Source: Pyxicephalus adspersus (Eukaryota; Chordata; Amphibia; Anura; Pyxicephalidae). Taken from it: a DNA stretch of 64,000 nucleotides. The first letter of the stretch is position 1. Each line of letters starts with the position of its first letter. The notes below the pieces were generated by a model, which did no database searches, was not told the DNA's origin, and worked only from the letters and a program-made list of their open reading frames with translations. Below are positions 1 to 12,539 of the stretch, in pieces. The DNA is taken from NCBI RefSeq assembly GCF_032062135.1, contig NC_092861.1:139503964-139567963 (forward strand). Reading direction: 5' to 3'. The translations under genes were made by a program, and so were the position numbers.

Positions 1-84
1 ATCCATTCCAGGTTTGCTGAATCACCCAAGTTCACCGTTGAAAGTGTATCCTTTCCAGCTTTGGAGAGCATAATAAATCAGGCC
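1..84. mobile_element. Right end of a TA-type MITE (left end outside the window)
   Basis: The first 84 bases match the right arm of the complete element at 40572-40752: both carry a stretch reading roughly GTTTGCTGAATCACC, then a GAAAGTGTAT block, then a terminal AAATCAGGCC. The left arm lies before base 1. It is non-coding, and the class (Tc1/mariner-like) is inferred from the TA flanks of the complete copy. Here the base pair after the terminus is CA, so the duplicated TA is not preserved. Confidence 0.6.
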
Positions 85-905
85 CATTGCATCTAGACTG
101 CTCTCCTAGTAAATTCTGCAAATCCCTACTCCTCATTTCCATCACATAAGGTGGGTATAATTCCCTGCAATCCACATCTATAAATGTAGTAACTAGAAGG
201 CTGCGGGAAGGCTAAAAACATTGTGCAGGATTTATTTTTACCACAGTAGACATTACAATGCGTTTCAGTTAGGATCAATGGTATTTCTCTGTATTTAGAG
301 AAAAGATACTTAGTTTATGAAAGTATTGTTGCCACCTAATCTAAGGACTGGCAAGCTGCAACTTTATATATTTTGTTCTGAGGCTCAGATATTCTACTCC
401 TGGCCAACATACTCATTTGGTGCTGATGTTTGAAAGATCAGTGAGAGTTTTCTGCTGTAAAGCCCACAGGAAAGAACACAGAACCAGTCTGGCCATGTTT
501 GATGATCTGAATCCTGTACAATGAAGTGTTTTTCTAGTTAAATCATCATGAGGTTGAATAAAGAACTGGGAATATCTACAAGGAAAGTTTAAGAAAAGGA
601 ATAGAAAAGGAATCTCAATAATGTAAAGAGTTGCAAGTTTCAATAGACCTAACTTTAGATTATTACTTATTTCTTTTCTTAAAATATTGATAAAGAATCT
701 TTGTAATTAAACAAAGAAGACTCAGATTTCTTTTAGGCAGAGAGGAACTTTAGAAGGTAAGATTAACAAAGGTTATAACAAAGTCCAGGAAGCCAATTAT
801 TTGAACAGAACATGGGATTTGTGAAGGTGAATTTAACATTTAATTCTTTCTACCACTTAATAACCACAATAAAATGTATTTCTGTTAACAATACAAGTGA
901 CACGT
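85..905. other. AT-rich unique sequence, no gene seen
   Basis: I see no reading frame with domain-like content, no RNA gene and no repeat shared with the rest of the window. The reverse-strand frame at 413-643 is short and of composition expected by chance. Confidence 0.6.
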
Positions 906-910
906 GTAAG

Positions 911-935
911 TATATATATATATATATATATATAT
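911..935. repeat. (TA)n microsatellite
   Basis: An uninterrupted TA dinucleotide run of about 25 bp in AT-rich sequence. Confidence 0.9.
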
Positions 936-1890
936 GTAAAAATAGAGCAATATTAAATAGCACAAGATAAACTTACTATTTATGCTACACATTATGTTGT
1001 ATTTTATCATAAATATTTCCGTGCTTTCATTTTGCTTTAACTATGTTTAACTGTGGTACATGTCCCATCATGTAATGCAGTGCTAATTGGCTAAAATAAT
1101 TATGCAGCAGCTAGAAATTTGATGATAATTAGCTTTATCTCTGGTATTCTTCAAAACTACATTAAAATGAAGGTGGATGTGTCATGGCACAGGCTTTGTG
1201 GTTAGAAGCATTGTAAAAAAACAAGGGGGAGCTTCACTTCATTACAGTGACACAAAGTTAATTAAGTAGCTCTGAACAGTTTTTAATAAGGGGCTGGTCA
1301 ACTATTTTAAACAGAGTCATAAGGACCAAAGCTTGTCTGTTATTAAACAATGAGAAGTGCCCATGTATTATTATGTATTAGTGATTATGGGTTTAGTTGG
1401 AATGGTAACATGTAATTGAAAAGTTGACTACTGACAACCTGACAGAAGCTGATTCACTAAAAGAGTCATTTTTATATTCATTTTATATATATTCATGTTG
1501 ACTTTGAATTACCCTATTGGACTAAGGAATTATTCACTGAACATTGGTGGGAATCAATTTGTTCTTGCTGTTGTCTGGGTCCCTTTTGCATCTATTTATC
1601 TAGGGATCTATTTTTGAAACAGGGAATATGACATTACCAATTAAAACATTTAGACCTGGAATATTTCTACTAGGGAATGTTTGAGGGAATGTCTGATTCC
1701 CTGCTTTATAAATAGAGCCTTTAGAAAACTCAAAACATTTTTAGTAGAGCAGTAAGGGGTTAGAACTTCTGTTTTTATGTTTTTATATATATATGTGTGT
1801 TGCTCTCCGGATTATGACCACACTCCCCTTTTCTTGTACAATTGCCACAGGGTCAGTTATTAAGGTAAAATGGGGTCACATACAAAATGA
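936..1890. other. AT-rich sequence, no gene seen
   Basis: Nothing recognisable apart from a short TA-rich patch near 1782-1795. Several ATAATTA/TTAATTA-type words (1080-1270) resemble homeodomain sites, but such words are common in AT-rich DNA. Confidence 0.5.
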
Positions 1891-1899
1891 AATACCCTT

Positions 1900-2560
1900 C
1901 AGACTTTTTTTCTATTTCTTCATTCTTTCCTCCCTTTCTTGCTTCATCTTATATTTCTGTTTTCTCACTCACATTCCATTCTTTATATCCTTTGACATGA
2001 TATAGACTTTACAAGGTAATGGAGAGAAAAAGCCCTCCCAATGGGGTTAAATAGTTGAAAAACATTTTTACACTTCAGTTTTGTTTGTGAATAGTAAAGT
2101 GGTAATTCTGCTTTTCTTTTTTCCTTCCTTTCTTTCTTACTTTTTTTTCTTGCTTCCCTCTTCCCTCCTTTCCTGGTTTTGTTCCCTTTTCATTCTTCCC
2201 TTCATTTCTTTTTTATTAATTAGACTCCTTCATTTTTCCCTCCTTCTTTATACTTCCTTCATTCATTCTTTTCTCCTTTACTTCCTTCCGTCCTTTCTTC
2301 TTTCATTTTCCCTTTGCTTGATTTAGTCCTCCTTCGCTTCCTTCCTTCCTTCGCTTCCTTCCTTCCTTCCTTCCTTCCTTCCTTCCTTCCTTCTTTCTTT
2401 CTTTCCTGCCTTCCTTCCTTCTTTCCTCAGTTCACGCATTCATTCCTCCCATCTGTGTTCCCTTATTCTTCCTCTCCACTTCCATTCTATCCTTCCTCCT
2501 TTCATCCCTCTCTTCTTTTTTTTCTTCCTTCCTCCCTTTCTCTTACTTTATTTACAATAT
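1900..2560. repeat. Polypyrimidine tract with (CCTT)n microsatellite core
   Basis: About 660 bp of top-strand C/T-rich sequence. The purest part is the CCTT/CTTC tetranucleotide run at about 2335-2410. Forward open frames here (2081-2326, 2314-2583) translate to low-complexity Ser/Phe/Leu/Pro and result from the repeat. Such homopurine-homopyrimidine stretches can form triplex DNA, but nothing here shows that this one does. Confidence 0.85.
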
Positions 2561-2584
2561 ACTCTGGTATAGGGAAAAAATAAA

Positions 2585-3828
2585 TGTTACTAACTTAACA
2601 ACGCCATATAGGCTTCAGATGACAATGGATTTAAGATACTATTGTCAGAATATTTTTGATGCATCAGTTGAAAGAACACAATGATTATTTCACTGGGGTG
2701 ATAGAAAGGGCAGCGGGAAAATGATGAAGTGTATTTGTAAACAAGACAGAATACCCAGTGGATTGACAAAAGAAAAAATAAAGCTTAAGAAAGTGTTATT
2801 TATGAGTTAAGAAAGTGATTGAAGTTTCTGAAAGTAAAATTACACAATCAAGAATCTCGCAGGCAGAGGAAGCATCTCGCAGAGTTATGGCTAATGATTA
2901 TTTTAGAAAGACAGCTGAGAACTACCTGGAAAGAATGTAATTAAAAGCGCCTTTTCAATCCACCTAAATAGAGAATGAAAAATCAGAAGTCTGTGAAATA
3001 GCTGGACTGGGCAAAGTAGCAGCGCAGATCATTCAGATATATTTATCTGTCAACTGAAAGCCATTTAATTTCGTTTTATTTGGAGAAATGCATTGACATA
3101 AATGACTTGTCATTTATCATTTAAACAAAAAACAATTACTGTATACTACAGAGTTAGTAAAAGTTTGACTTTATTCTACCATTCTTTGCATTTGGTCCCA
3201 TAAAATCTTATAGCTGTGATCTCTGATGCAAAAATGGAGAATATAGCTGCAGTACATAATGCACAAGGGCTTTCGCTGAATCTGAATGTGGTCCTAAAGG
3301 TGAAGTATCTTCATGCAAGGCTACCAACCAAACATATATTTCTTGTAGTTGTACAGGGGATGAATCCTGCCTTGCCCATCAAGTCCCCCCTATCATATCC
3401 CAGTCCTCTTTTGTTAAATGCACATAAACAGAAGGTAAAGGGAAACCAATAATTATCATCCATCACCATAATGACCTCAATCTCTATATTTAAATAAAAT
3501 GTGAGTTTCTGGTTATGAATGTATGAGTACAGTCAATGACAAATAAAGCCAATGGTAAGGCCCCTTAACTATTTGCCTCCCCTCCAACACCCCACTATGA
3601 TGAGGAACAAAGCAAAAACCCATAAAATTAAAGGGCCCTAAGAGGAAGAAGCAGCAGGTCTAGGGATTGCTGGGAGAAATTATTCACCTGCCAAAGACAC
3701 AGATGCAAATCTCTTCTCTAGCCCGGTGCCAAGGGAGGTATTGCGGGGCTAAGCAATCAAGGATTCAGGAACTGGGAAAATGTCAGGCTCCTGCTGGCTG
3801 AGGAATGTCTGGGGCCCACTTTGCACAC
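2585..3828. other. AT-rich sequence, no gene seen
   Basis: No coding or repeat signature recognised. A 78-codon frame at 3216-3452 has no domain-like features and no exon-like borders that I can support. Confidence 0.5.
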
Positions 3829-3830
3829 TA

Positions 3831-4622
3831 CCGTGTTTCCCCGAAAATAAGACCTACCCCGAAAGTAAGACCTAGCACTATTTTGTAAACCTGCCCTAAT
3901 ATAAGACCTACCCCGAAAATAAGACCTATGAGAAAAAGAAAATAAAAGCATACATACCGGTAAATTAAAAAAGTACTCACCGAGACAGCTCCAGATATCT
4001 GATCCTGCGTGTGTGTCCTTTATGCTGGCTGCAGCGTGTGTGTCTTTGATGCTGGCTGCAGGCCATGTCTATTCCTGAGCCAAACTGAAAGTAAAAAGCC
4101 TGCACACGTGCCCCCGCGATTTTGAACAAGGAATCAAGCTGCTGATCCCTGCCCTAACGGAGATCCCTGCACTTAATTACGGGTAAGTGATCAGAAGGGG
4201 ACAATCATTTCATAGTGATCAGAAGGGGACAATCATTTCATAGTGATCAGAAGGGGACAATCATTTCATAGTGATCAGAAGGGGACAATCATTTCATAGT
4301 GATCAGAAGGGGACAATCATTTCATAGTGATCAGAAGGGGACAATCATTTCATAGTGATCAGAAGGGGACAATCATTTCATAGAGTGATCAGAAGGGGAC
4401 AGTCAATGGCATAGAGTGATCAGAAGGGGAATATGAACGGCACATGAGTGATCAGAAGGGGACAATCAATGGAACATGAGTGATCATGAGTGACTTTCAA
4501 CAATAAATGTGTACTGTAGTCTTCTTCATGGAAAAATAAGACATCCCCTGAAAATAAGACCTAGTGTGTTTTGGGGAGCCAAAAAAAATATAAGACAGTG
4601 TCTTATTTTCGGGGAAACACGG
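3831..4622. mobile_element. TA-flanked MITE with perfect 23-bp terminal inverted repeats and an internal minisatellite
   Basis: Both ends carry the same 23-bp inverted repeat (CCGTGTTTCCCCGAAAATAA plus GAC), perfect between 3831-3853 and 4600-4622. TA lies immediately outside each end (3829-3830 and 4623-4624), the target duplication typical of Tc1/mariner-superfamily elements. Just inside the termini are further copies of a CCGAAAATAAGACCTA-type subrepeat. The 792-bp body has no transposase frame, so it is non-autonomous. A 28-bp tandem array (4187-4490) occupies its centre. Short frames at 3757-3951 and 4497-4859 are translations of the subrepeats. Confidence 0.88.
4187..4490. repeat. 28-bp minisatellite inside the TA-flanked MITE
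   Basis: Seven identical head-to-tail 28-bp units begin at 4187, 4215, 4243, 4271, 4299, 4327 and 4355. Each starts GTGATCAGAAGGGGACAATC and contains a BclI-like TGATCA. From 4383 to about 4490 the units become longer and diverged (CAATGGCATAGA, GAACGGCACATGA variants). Identity among the first seven suggests recent expansion; the degenerate right side looks like the older edge. Confidence 0.95.
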
Positions 4623-4624
4623 TA

Positions 4625-5885
4625 TGTCTGCCCTGAGTCTATTTCTGTACATAAACAGTATGCCCATCACAGCTGTCCCATCCGATTGCATATGCAGAAC
4701 GAAAAAATGTGCAGGAAGGTGTATCTTTATACAAAGTACAGAAGAATGTGTCCAAAGGGTTTGCACATGTATCAACTGTGGAAAAGGCTCCTAATTTGTT
4801 ACAGAGCATGTAGGAATTTCCCTCTTCTAGGGTACATGAGCAATTTCAAATATCAATAGACAAAGTTCTCTAACCTACTGGAACTAATCAGCATTCATCT
4901 TTCATCCTTGTTCCTAGGGAAATGTAAATTCTAATTAGTTGCTTATATTCCCACCTCATCTCTTCATGAATGTAAGTGTATATGTCTGTATACAATCATT
5001 GACAAGGCACTGGAGTCGGTATATTTATTGCTGTTGTCCTTTCTGATTGCATTTTAAGTATGGTAAGGCATGGGAGAAGGTTTACCACTTTATGAAATGT
5101 AGACAAATGGGGTGGTCAACTGGATCATAATAGTTAGGAGTGAGTTACTTACCTTGTGTAAAAGTGTCCCTTGGGAGTGCACCTTTCTAGAGTTTGAAAT
5201 TGTGTAAAACCTGGATAAGGAACCTAAGCATTAGGGAACAGAAATTGCATGGTGGAGCTACCGGAACAGTACACCTCATATGCAACCTTCAAATAAATTA
5301 AACTTGTTTATTCCCACAACCTACTTCAAAATTGGCACAGCAGCCTTCTCTTGTCAAGTCCCAACTCTATGGAACTCACTTACCTAGTAAGTTTGCAAGA
5401 CTCCATCCCTGGACATATTCAAAAACATGAAGGAGCTTATTTATCTTCCTGAGCCTGTGAAAATATATAATTTATGCATACAGATTGAATCCCGAGGGAG
5501 AAAACTTCTATAAAGACTGGCAATCTTTAATCAGTGGAATATGGCTGTGTACTGTTTAATTATATCAGTTCTAAATAATTGTATTACTAGCATTTACTAA
5601 GAAAGAGAACATTAACATTTATAGAGAAATAAGAAAACAGAAAATGCATTTTTTACAATATTTTGTTTTTTCATATATTCTCATGGGTGGTATTTTCACA
5701 TATTCTCAATAATTGGCCAGAAATTACTGTGATCGTCTTTATCCCCCTGGACAAAATAGTGATTGCTAAAGCAGAGCTCAGGGAACCTCACACTTTGGTA
5801 AATTAGTCCAAATCACTGGAACTTATTTAGAACTCCAAAAAAACTAAACATATAAACATTTGACGTATAAACATTTTTGACATTG
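4625..5885. other. AT-rich sequence, no gene seen
   Basis: No domain, RNA gene or shared repeat recognised. Confidence 0.5.
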
Positions 5886-6400
5886 GAAAAAAGCCCTGGA
5901 ACGGTGGAACGTAGTGAGGGCTAGTGGAAGGCCTTCATGACTGGGATATGATAGAGAGCAGGCAGTAAAAGGGTTAAATTTAGGGTGGTCTTTGGGGGGC
6001 AGGAGTTAGTCAGAGTAAGGGGTGACGTAGTAGTGGGAAAGGAGAAGAAGAGTTTTAAGAAGTGGAAACGGAAGAGGTGGAGTATTTAGCAGCAGGATAG
6101 CCGCCTGCCCTGACCTGTGCCTGGAACCTGACTGCTTCCGCCTGCCATCTGTCTCTACACCGAGGCTGCTCCTGCCTTCCTCCTCAGGTAGGGTGACCCC
6201 CAGCAGCAAAGAGCCCCCAGAAGACCTTGTGTCACTTAGACTCCGTGCCTTGGGTGATCCTGTGCTACCTGCCTGAGGAGATCCTGACAGGGTGAGAGAC
6301 CCATCCATGGTGTGGGAGTCTCTGGAATTATGTTGGTATCTGAAGGATTGAATAGTTTTGGATTAAAGGGCTGTGAGTATTGCTGGTATCATTCCCTAAT
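5886..6400. mobile_element. Unclassified G-rich dispersed repeat, copy 1 of 3
   Basis: This block aligns by eye with 12540-13235 and, more weakly, 34858-35510. Shared landmarks in order are TAGTGGAAGGC..CATGACTGGG, CAGTAAAAGG, a G-rich stretch, GATCCATC..GGTGTGG, TCTCTGGAAT-type sequence and GGGCTGYGAGTA..TTCCC. The strands differ strongly in G and C, unlike neighbouring DNA. A 100-codon reverse frame (6006-6308) crosses the G-rich part, and copies 2 and 3 also have reverse frames there, but they share little protein sequence. It could be a solo LTR or a terminal part of a larger retroelement; the class is unknown. Confidence 0.5.
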
Positions 6401-9400
6401 AGGGAGAGCAAGATGATGATGATGATGGCCTTTCTTGCATCTCCAGATCAAGCTCCAATGAGCAACATAGCCCTGGAGTTGGAGGAGTATGAGGACCTGA
6501 TAAAGTTGTCCTGGACAGAACAGGAACTTGTAGGATCAGTAGTTAGGAACCAGTGAAATGCAATGGTGAATGTTTCAGTCATGGGAGACTTGTTAGAGAC
6601 AAGTGGTGTAGACAGCAAATAGACATCAGCATGGACAAAGACATTAACCAGATCAGGAACATGAATGTTCTCATAGGGCAGGCCAAGTTTGCTCCCAAGA
6701 GGAGACCTGATTGAAGACAAGAGCAGGGTCAGGAAAAGGTTGGCAGCAAGTGAGTGATAAACTAAAAATATAGGAGACACATTCACATGTAAGCTTTGTC
6801 ACAGCTCAACAAAGATCTGAGCTCATTCAATGTATAATCTGCATAGGAAAATTCAAGGAATGGGTACTTGGATGAGTAACAAAATATATTTCACATAAAC
6901 TGTGTCAGATCAGATCATAAGGAAAGCTAAAGATCAGTCAGGACTGACCATGGGTCAAACTGAACTCAAATAGCCTGTTTGGTGCCTTGTCCCAAGGAAT
7001 ATAAATTACATTCCCTCTTTCTTTTAGGCAGAGAATTCTTTCTTATTAGCTGGAGGCCTTGTAATGGCTCACTATAAAGTTATTATTGAAACCAAAGAAT
7101 CTTAGCTTGTCATAAATCATCATAGTACTGGAATGAATAGAATTATGTAGGCAAGTTTAGCCAGAGGTATAAACAAACAGAACTATCCTAAGACAAACAA
7201 ACTGCCCCCTTGTCTGAGTTTGTCCATCGGTTTATGGGTGATATATATAAGACATACACAGTGCTAAGTTGCATATCCTGGAAAACAATCTTCCAAATTT
7301 TTTACTGGGAACTCCAAGACATACATAATAAAAATGTCAAATCCAGAGGCAGGTTGAGACCGTGAGACAATATTTCCAATGGGGAAACAAATAGAAACCA
7401 AAAAGCACATTCTGATCAAGCTTACAGGTCCTGGTGACAAGCCCATCCCAACTTGCAAACCCAGATATCACTTTGTAAAAGAAGTGGTGATATCATTGCT
7501 TTGCTGTTCATAGATGAATTCCATATAACACAAGTAACAATAGGCATGCTCCTTATATTTAAACAATATTTTATTTTTCCCTTGTTCTGTTTTTAATTCT
7601 ATGGATCACCAAGGACGCTGCTGACACATAACTTACTGCAAAACTCTACAATTATTCCATAATTACAATACAGAATTTAGGTACAGTGCAGAAAATCGCA
7701 TGCTACTTTTTAATTGATAGTTTCCATTTAGCGAATACATTTTCTTCCTTATCATTCTGGTGCTTTTATTAAACCAAGTACAGGAACAATAATGTATCAA
7801 GCTCCGAGTAACTTTTTATCTGTGACATTGACTTTGTTTAATTACCAAGCATAAAACTTTTAGGATAATTCAGGTGAATAATTAAACCCATCTTCAAATG
7901 ACTTAACTATCTTGTAATGGTAATTTGCTATGCATCAAAGGCGCTGGCGGAGCGTAGAACCTATTTTAGATGGCTCTGAATTGATTGGAATAATTGAAGT
8001 AGTTCCTACAATACATGCATTTGTTTAGCAAATTGTTCCGGGTAAGTTGAGACATTTTTTTTTTATGCTGCCTCAGTTGTTCTTTTTTCTATTATTGCTG
8101 CACAAGAATTTTTAAGAGATAATTCATCTTAAAGTAGTAACAGGAAACAAAAAATGTAAAACAAACATGGCACATAACCATAGGCACCATATGGTGCTAT
8201 CACATGCCCTCAGTGGGTAAATGCAACGGGCAGCTTTACATCCCACAATGCAATGCTGGAGAGTTTTTTGCAGCCCTGGAAATTGCCATGTAGGAGTTAG
8301 GGGTGTGTGAGTGGCTTGATTTGATGAAAGAGGGGTGTACCTTCTTTATAGGCTTTGATTCTTGAGTGCTTGTGGCTTCCCACATATTTCTCTTAAAATT
8401 TAAAGTTATATTTTTTTGGTTTTGGAAAGGGTGGGGAAGGGTTAAAACCATGTCAGGTAATTTTTTTGGTTTGCTTTAATTGTCCTGTTGTTGAGATCCC
8501 TTTCACTGGTCAATTCTCCAGGAGACCCAACAGAAGGTGATTAGGAAAGTCTACAAAGTTCACATAATTCCCCCCTTAGACAATTGCCTCCATGACAAAT
8601 GAATTACCTTGACGCCTTCTGGGGTAAATTTTGGATTTCCCATAATTTTCTATTTTCATAAAATTGGGTGACCAATACAAAAAAAGAGGGTGACTCTCCC
8701 CAGCAAATACATAAGTGGTAATTAAAACTAGAGGGGTTCTTATTCCACCATATTTTACCAAAAAAAAAAACCATATACTTAAATATAAATAGCAGCTTTA
8801 TCAGTGGGCTCTGATAATTACACTACATATTGGTTTGCCTCATCCATTCCAAAATATTTTAGTGGAATAAACAAACTTAATGTCTTTATTTGACCAAACA
8901 AAACTACCTGACTAAATTGTATTCATGATTTATTCCTTTAATTCTCCTTTGAGAACTTGTGCATGTGATGGCTGTCTGGTTTAGCCTAAGGAGCTGCTTT
9001 ATTCAGGGGTTGCATATCTGGAGGCTTTAACACCTTCCAGAATCTCGGATCTCAGATTAAAGAAGTCAGTGCATTAATACATCACACAATTCTAACCCAG
9101 CAGATGTGCGTTTGTTCTGTGCGGTCAGCATCAGAAGAATTCTTTGATTTTTTTTTTTTTACTTTTCTGTTTAAAAAGATACATATTTATATTTACATGT
9201 GCATGGTTTGATAACCTTGTTTCTGTGCAGAGTTTTGTAGTTATAGAAATGCTTTTCTTCCAGTTTAGTGGTGCAGCACAGCCATTGTGCTTACTGCTCA
9301 TCACATTACAGTGCAAGTATGGAGGCATATGTTAATATGCTTTAAACTAACAGTATAATAATAGTTCAGAAAAAATTACTGGCAACAAATTATTTAATAA

Positions 9401-9515
9401 AATGCATAGTCTAGTTTGAATAAAAGGGAAATATAAATGTTTTGTGTTATTTGTGCTATATTATTTCCTCTTTTTATATTTATATAAAATGCAGGTCTCA
9501 CTGATGACACTAATC
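6401..9515. other. Intergenic sequence, no gene seen; short (GAT)n run
   Basis: Holds a short GAT repeat at 6412-6428 and otherwise unique AT-rich sequence. The 112-codon reverse frame at 6448-6786 does not resemble a family I know. The stretch at 7900-8045 is less AT-rich than its surroundings and could be conserved non-coding DNA, but no alignment is available to test that. Confidence 0.45.
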
Positions 9516-9523
9516 CTTTAGTG

Positions 9524-9845
9524 CAGTGGTCGCCAACCAGTGATCCACAGGAGGTGGTCTGCGGCTCTGACCAGTGCTCCTCCCAGGGGGGTCAGGATAA
9601 GGACCCCGCTGAGGGGGTGCACCGGCCAGAGCTGCTGACCATGTCTCCCATACGGATCGCAGCCTCAGGGTGGTGGGCGGGTTGTGGCTCAGACCTGCGA
9701 TGGGAGAGTAGGCGGGTTCTGGCATCAAGACGTCACTATGGGGGGAAGTTTCTTCCCCTTTAAGTGACACACGGTTTCCCACACATCCATGGTCTGAAGC
9801 CCATAAGTTTAGTGGTCTGTAGGTCCAAAAAGGTTGCGACTATTG
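9524..9845. mobile_element. hAT-like non-autonomous element
   Basis: The left end begins CAGTGGTCGCCAACC and the right end (GGTTGCGACTATTG) is its approximate inverted repeat, CAATAGTCGCAACC. The CAGTGGT..CCAACC terminus is characteristic of Charlie-type hAT elements. The flanking octamers CTTTAGTG (9516-9523) and CTATAGAG (9846-9853) agree at 6 of 8 positions, consistent with an aged 8-bp target duplication. The interior is GC-rich and lacks a transposase. Short forward and reverse frames at 9510-9782 lie wholly inside it and are not genes. Part of its interior recurs at 27278-27377. Confidence 0.78.
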
Positions 9846-9853
9846 CTATAGAG

Positions 9854-10750
9854 CAAAATATATTATATAAAGGGGACATAGCAGAACCTGCTTTCTTTCA
9901 GACTCTATCTAAACAGAGAAAGCAAAAACAAGAAGAAGTAGGGAGTAGTCAACACACTGCCTATTTAGTAAATCTAAGATAAGGCTTACATCAATTTGCA
10001 ATTTACATAGATATCACTATACCCTGTTTAAAACAAAAGTGTTGTTATCTTGTTTGTGTCTTTCCCTGATTCAATGTAACCTACCTTTTCTCTGCTCAGA
10101 TGCATACCTACCTAGATTTGATGGCTGCAGCTTCAAGTTTGCTTATACCCAGCACTATTCTGATCATGTCTGCTTATTCCAGTTCCATAGACTTCTATTT
10201 GTTCTGTATCCCTGGTGGAGAGAGACCCATAGAAGTGTAAGGCGCTGTAATGTTCAGGACCAGAACTGTAATCATCTGGAGTCATCATCATCAGATCTAG
10301 GTAACCATACATCCTTGGAGGTGGATGCTAACCCACCCTTGGGTCAGATAAATGGGGTAAACAGGATAAGTGCACTTTGTTTAGTTATCCTTGGTGTATG
10401 TAAAGCCTAATCCCACATTTCAAGGGTAAATTCTTGTTTATGGCTAAAGGCATGTCAAAGGCAAGATTAATTTTTTTTTCTTACTTCTTCAATCTCTTTC
10501 TTCATGCCACGGGTCCCCCACAATCTCTTCCATAAGCTGCTCTGTGCTACAATCATAGGCACTGAAGTCATGCTTTACAATAATGGGCTAATAACACCAA
10601 GGAGATGGCTCCCTCTTTACCTAGCAATTTATGATGATTGTTGCTTTGATAAGCCTGTCTTTTTGAATTAGTTTTGTAACCAATGGCTAAATGATTATTA
10701 TTGCTGTGAGACATAGGGCCAATTATTAACCACCATGTTACTCACTAGAT
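9854..10750. other. Intergenic sequence, no gene seen
   Basis: A 123-codon forward frame (10039-10410) is the longest unmasked frame nearby. It has no recognisable domain and I treat it as chance. Confidence 0.45.
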
Positions 10751-10905
10751 TAGTGTTTCCTGATCTTTTTAACATGGAGAAACCAATAAAATAACTTTCA
10801 GGTCTTCAGGGAACCCCTGCTATAATTACTATATCCACAACTCACAGTACATTAGTTTGGTGGTCAGTGGGAAGAATTCCTCTTACATTGCTGGCCAGTG
10901 GGAAA
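10751..10905 (+). mobile_element. hAT MITE of the TTTCTCAACC family, left-half fragment
   Basis: Matches the left half of the copies at 44825-45095 and 60311-60572. Shared landmarks are a TTTTTAACATGG start, AACTTTCAGGTCTTCAGGGAACC, a CTCACAGTACATTAG block and CTTACATTGCTGGCCAGTGGG. The right end with the AGAAACC..TGGTTGA terminus is missing. Confidence 0.7.
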
Positions 10906-11399
10906 AACAGAAAATATCAATGATATCACTAAAACGTATATAAAATAGGTTTCATTTAAATCTTTTTGAATTTTTGTGAGTATAAATATGAGCTGTGACA
11001 CAAGGTATATTCATTTCTTTTATTAAAAGAAAAGAAGCCTTGAAAAGCATCATTGTACCAGTATTTTAAGAAGCAAAACCCATTTTTCTCCGACACATAG
11101 TAATGACCTCGCGTGTCCTTTATGTAAAGCACAAGATGATGGCACAAGGCTGGCGGCATGTCAGGCACTTCAGCTGTCAAAGTAGCTTTTCACAGTCAAG
11201 CAGCTTTCTTCAACAAACAAAACTTTGGAGTCAAAGAAGAAATCTCCATCATCAAAAAACGGAGAAAAATGGAAGTCAAGGCAGTGGGATGAGAAGAACC
11301 GATGGAGCATTCTTTGAGTCAATACTAAATTTCAAATAGGAAGATGTTTATTTAATAAAGCAATAGAAAGCATTAGAAAATGAAAGCAGCTTTAGCTTT
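10906..11399. other. Intergenic sequence, no gene seen
   Basis: Nothing recognised up to the assembly gap. Confidence 0.45.
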
Positions 11400-11778
11400 N
11401 NNNNNNNNNNNNNNNNNNNNNNNNNNNNNNNNNNNNNNNNNNNNNNNNNNNNNNNNNNNNNNNNNNNNNNNNNNNNNNNNNNNNNNNNNNNNNNNNNNNN
11501 NNNNNNNNNNNNNNNNNNNNNNNNNNNNNNNNNNNNNNNNNNNNNNNNNNNNNNNNNNNNNNNNNNNNNNNNNNNNNNNNNNNNNNNNNNNNNNNNNNNN
11601 NNNNNNNNNNNNNNNNNNNNNNNNNNNNNNNNNNNNNNNNNNNNNNNNNNNNNNNNNNNNNNNNNNNNNNNNNNNNNNNNNNNNNNNNNNNNNNNNNNNN
11701 NNNNNNNNNNNNNNNNNNNNNNNNNNNNNNNNNNNNNNNNNNNNNNNNNNNNNNNNNNNNNNNNNNNNNNNNNNNNNN
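11400..11778. other. Assembly gap (379 N)
   Basis: A run of N, followed directly by a 12-base C homopolymer (11779-11790). A homopolymer at the gap edge suggests a low-complexity tract that broke the assembly. Open frames spanning the gap are meaningless. Confidence 1.
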
Positions 11779-11790
11779 CCCCCCCCCCCC

Positions 11791-12539
11791 AAATTCATAT
11801 TATGATATATTAGGTATATATAGTATAAAAATATACAAATTCACATAAGGCACATTTGCATTGAGAAGAGGAGGCCTGGAGGCAGACATCTGTCTTGGAG
11901 GAAAAAAAAATAGGCTGGGAAAATTCAGTCCAACTGTGGAGGCTGAGAGGGCTTGGCTATTGTAAACAGAGATATATTTCTAGAAATGTATGTATGATCT
12001 AACTATAAATTTGAAAATAATAAGAAAAGGCATGGGACCTGTTCTGTTAGAGAAGGTGAACATACTTTCTGCCCACTACCGCAGGCCTGGATGAGGGTCT
12101 GGTTGAAATTTAAAGAGACTCCCTATTGGATTTTTTAAACCAAAACAAAATGGCAATACAGACAGTTTAAGGCATTACCCATGCATAATTTATATAGAAT
12201 TTGCATATTTTCAATGGTGCCCTCTAAGCAACATGAGAAAACCTTCTCCCCTCCATATGGTATTTTGCATTATTACATAACCCCATGGCAGAGCTCAGTT
12301 CCTATGCCTTTTCATTGACAGTATTTTGCCCTACAAATGGCAGGAAATAAAATGCAGTTGTGATTAGTTTTGCTAATTATTAAAGGTGCTTAGGAGCACC
12401 TAACCTTCAAAAAATTTACCTGAGCAGATTTGCCCATCCATGATTGGGTTTCAAGTTAGGGAGATGGTTGGTGTTAGGATAGCTTCGGGGAATAACACCA
12501 GTTTAAACCAAGTTTTTAATGTAGAATACCCCAGAAAAT
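11791..12539. other. Intergenic sequence, no gene seen
   Basis: AT-rich; no repeat or coding signature recognised. Confidence 0.45.

Noticed and set aside
2081..2583. Hydrophobic multi-span membrane protein in overlapping forward frames
   Set aside because: The Phe/Leu/Ser/Pro content comes from the CCTT pyrimidine tract.
4187..4490. CRISPR-like array
   Set aside because: The 28-bp units are contiguous with no unique spacers, in a vertebrate MITE; it is a minisatellite.
6006..6308. 100-codon reverse frame as a gene
   Set aside because: It lies inside the G-rich dispersed repeat. The partner frames in copies 2 and 3 do not conserve protein sequence, and no domain is visible.
10039..10410. 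123-codon forward frame as an exon or small gene
   Set aside because: No domain, no supported splice borders, and composition like its surroundings; length is within chance for 64 kb.
11373..11805. 141-codon frames across the assembly gap
   Set aside because: They consist almost wholly of N and have no meaning.
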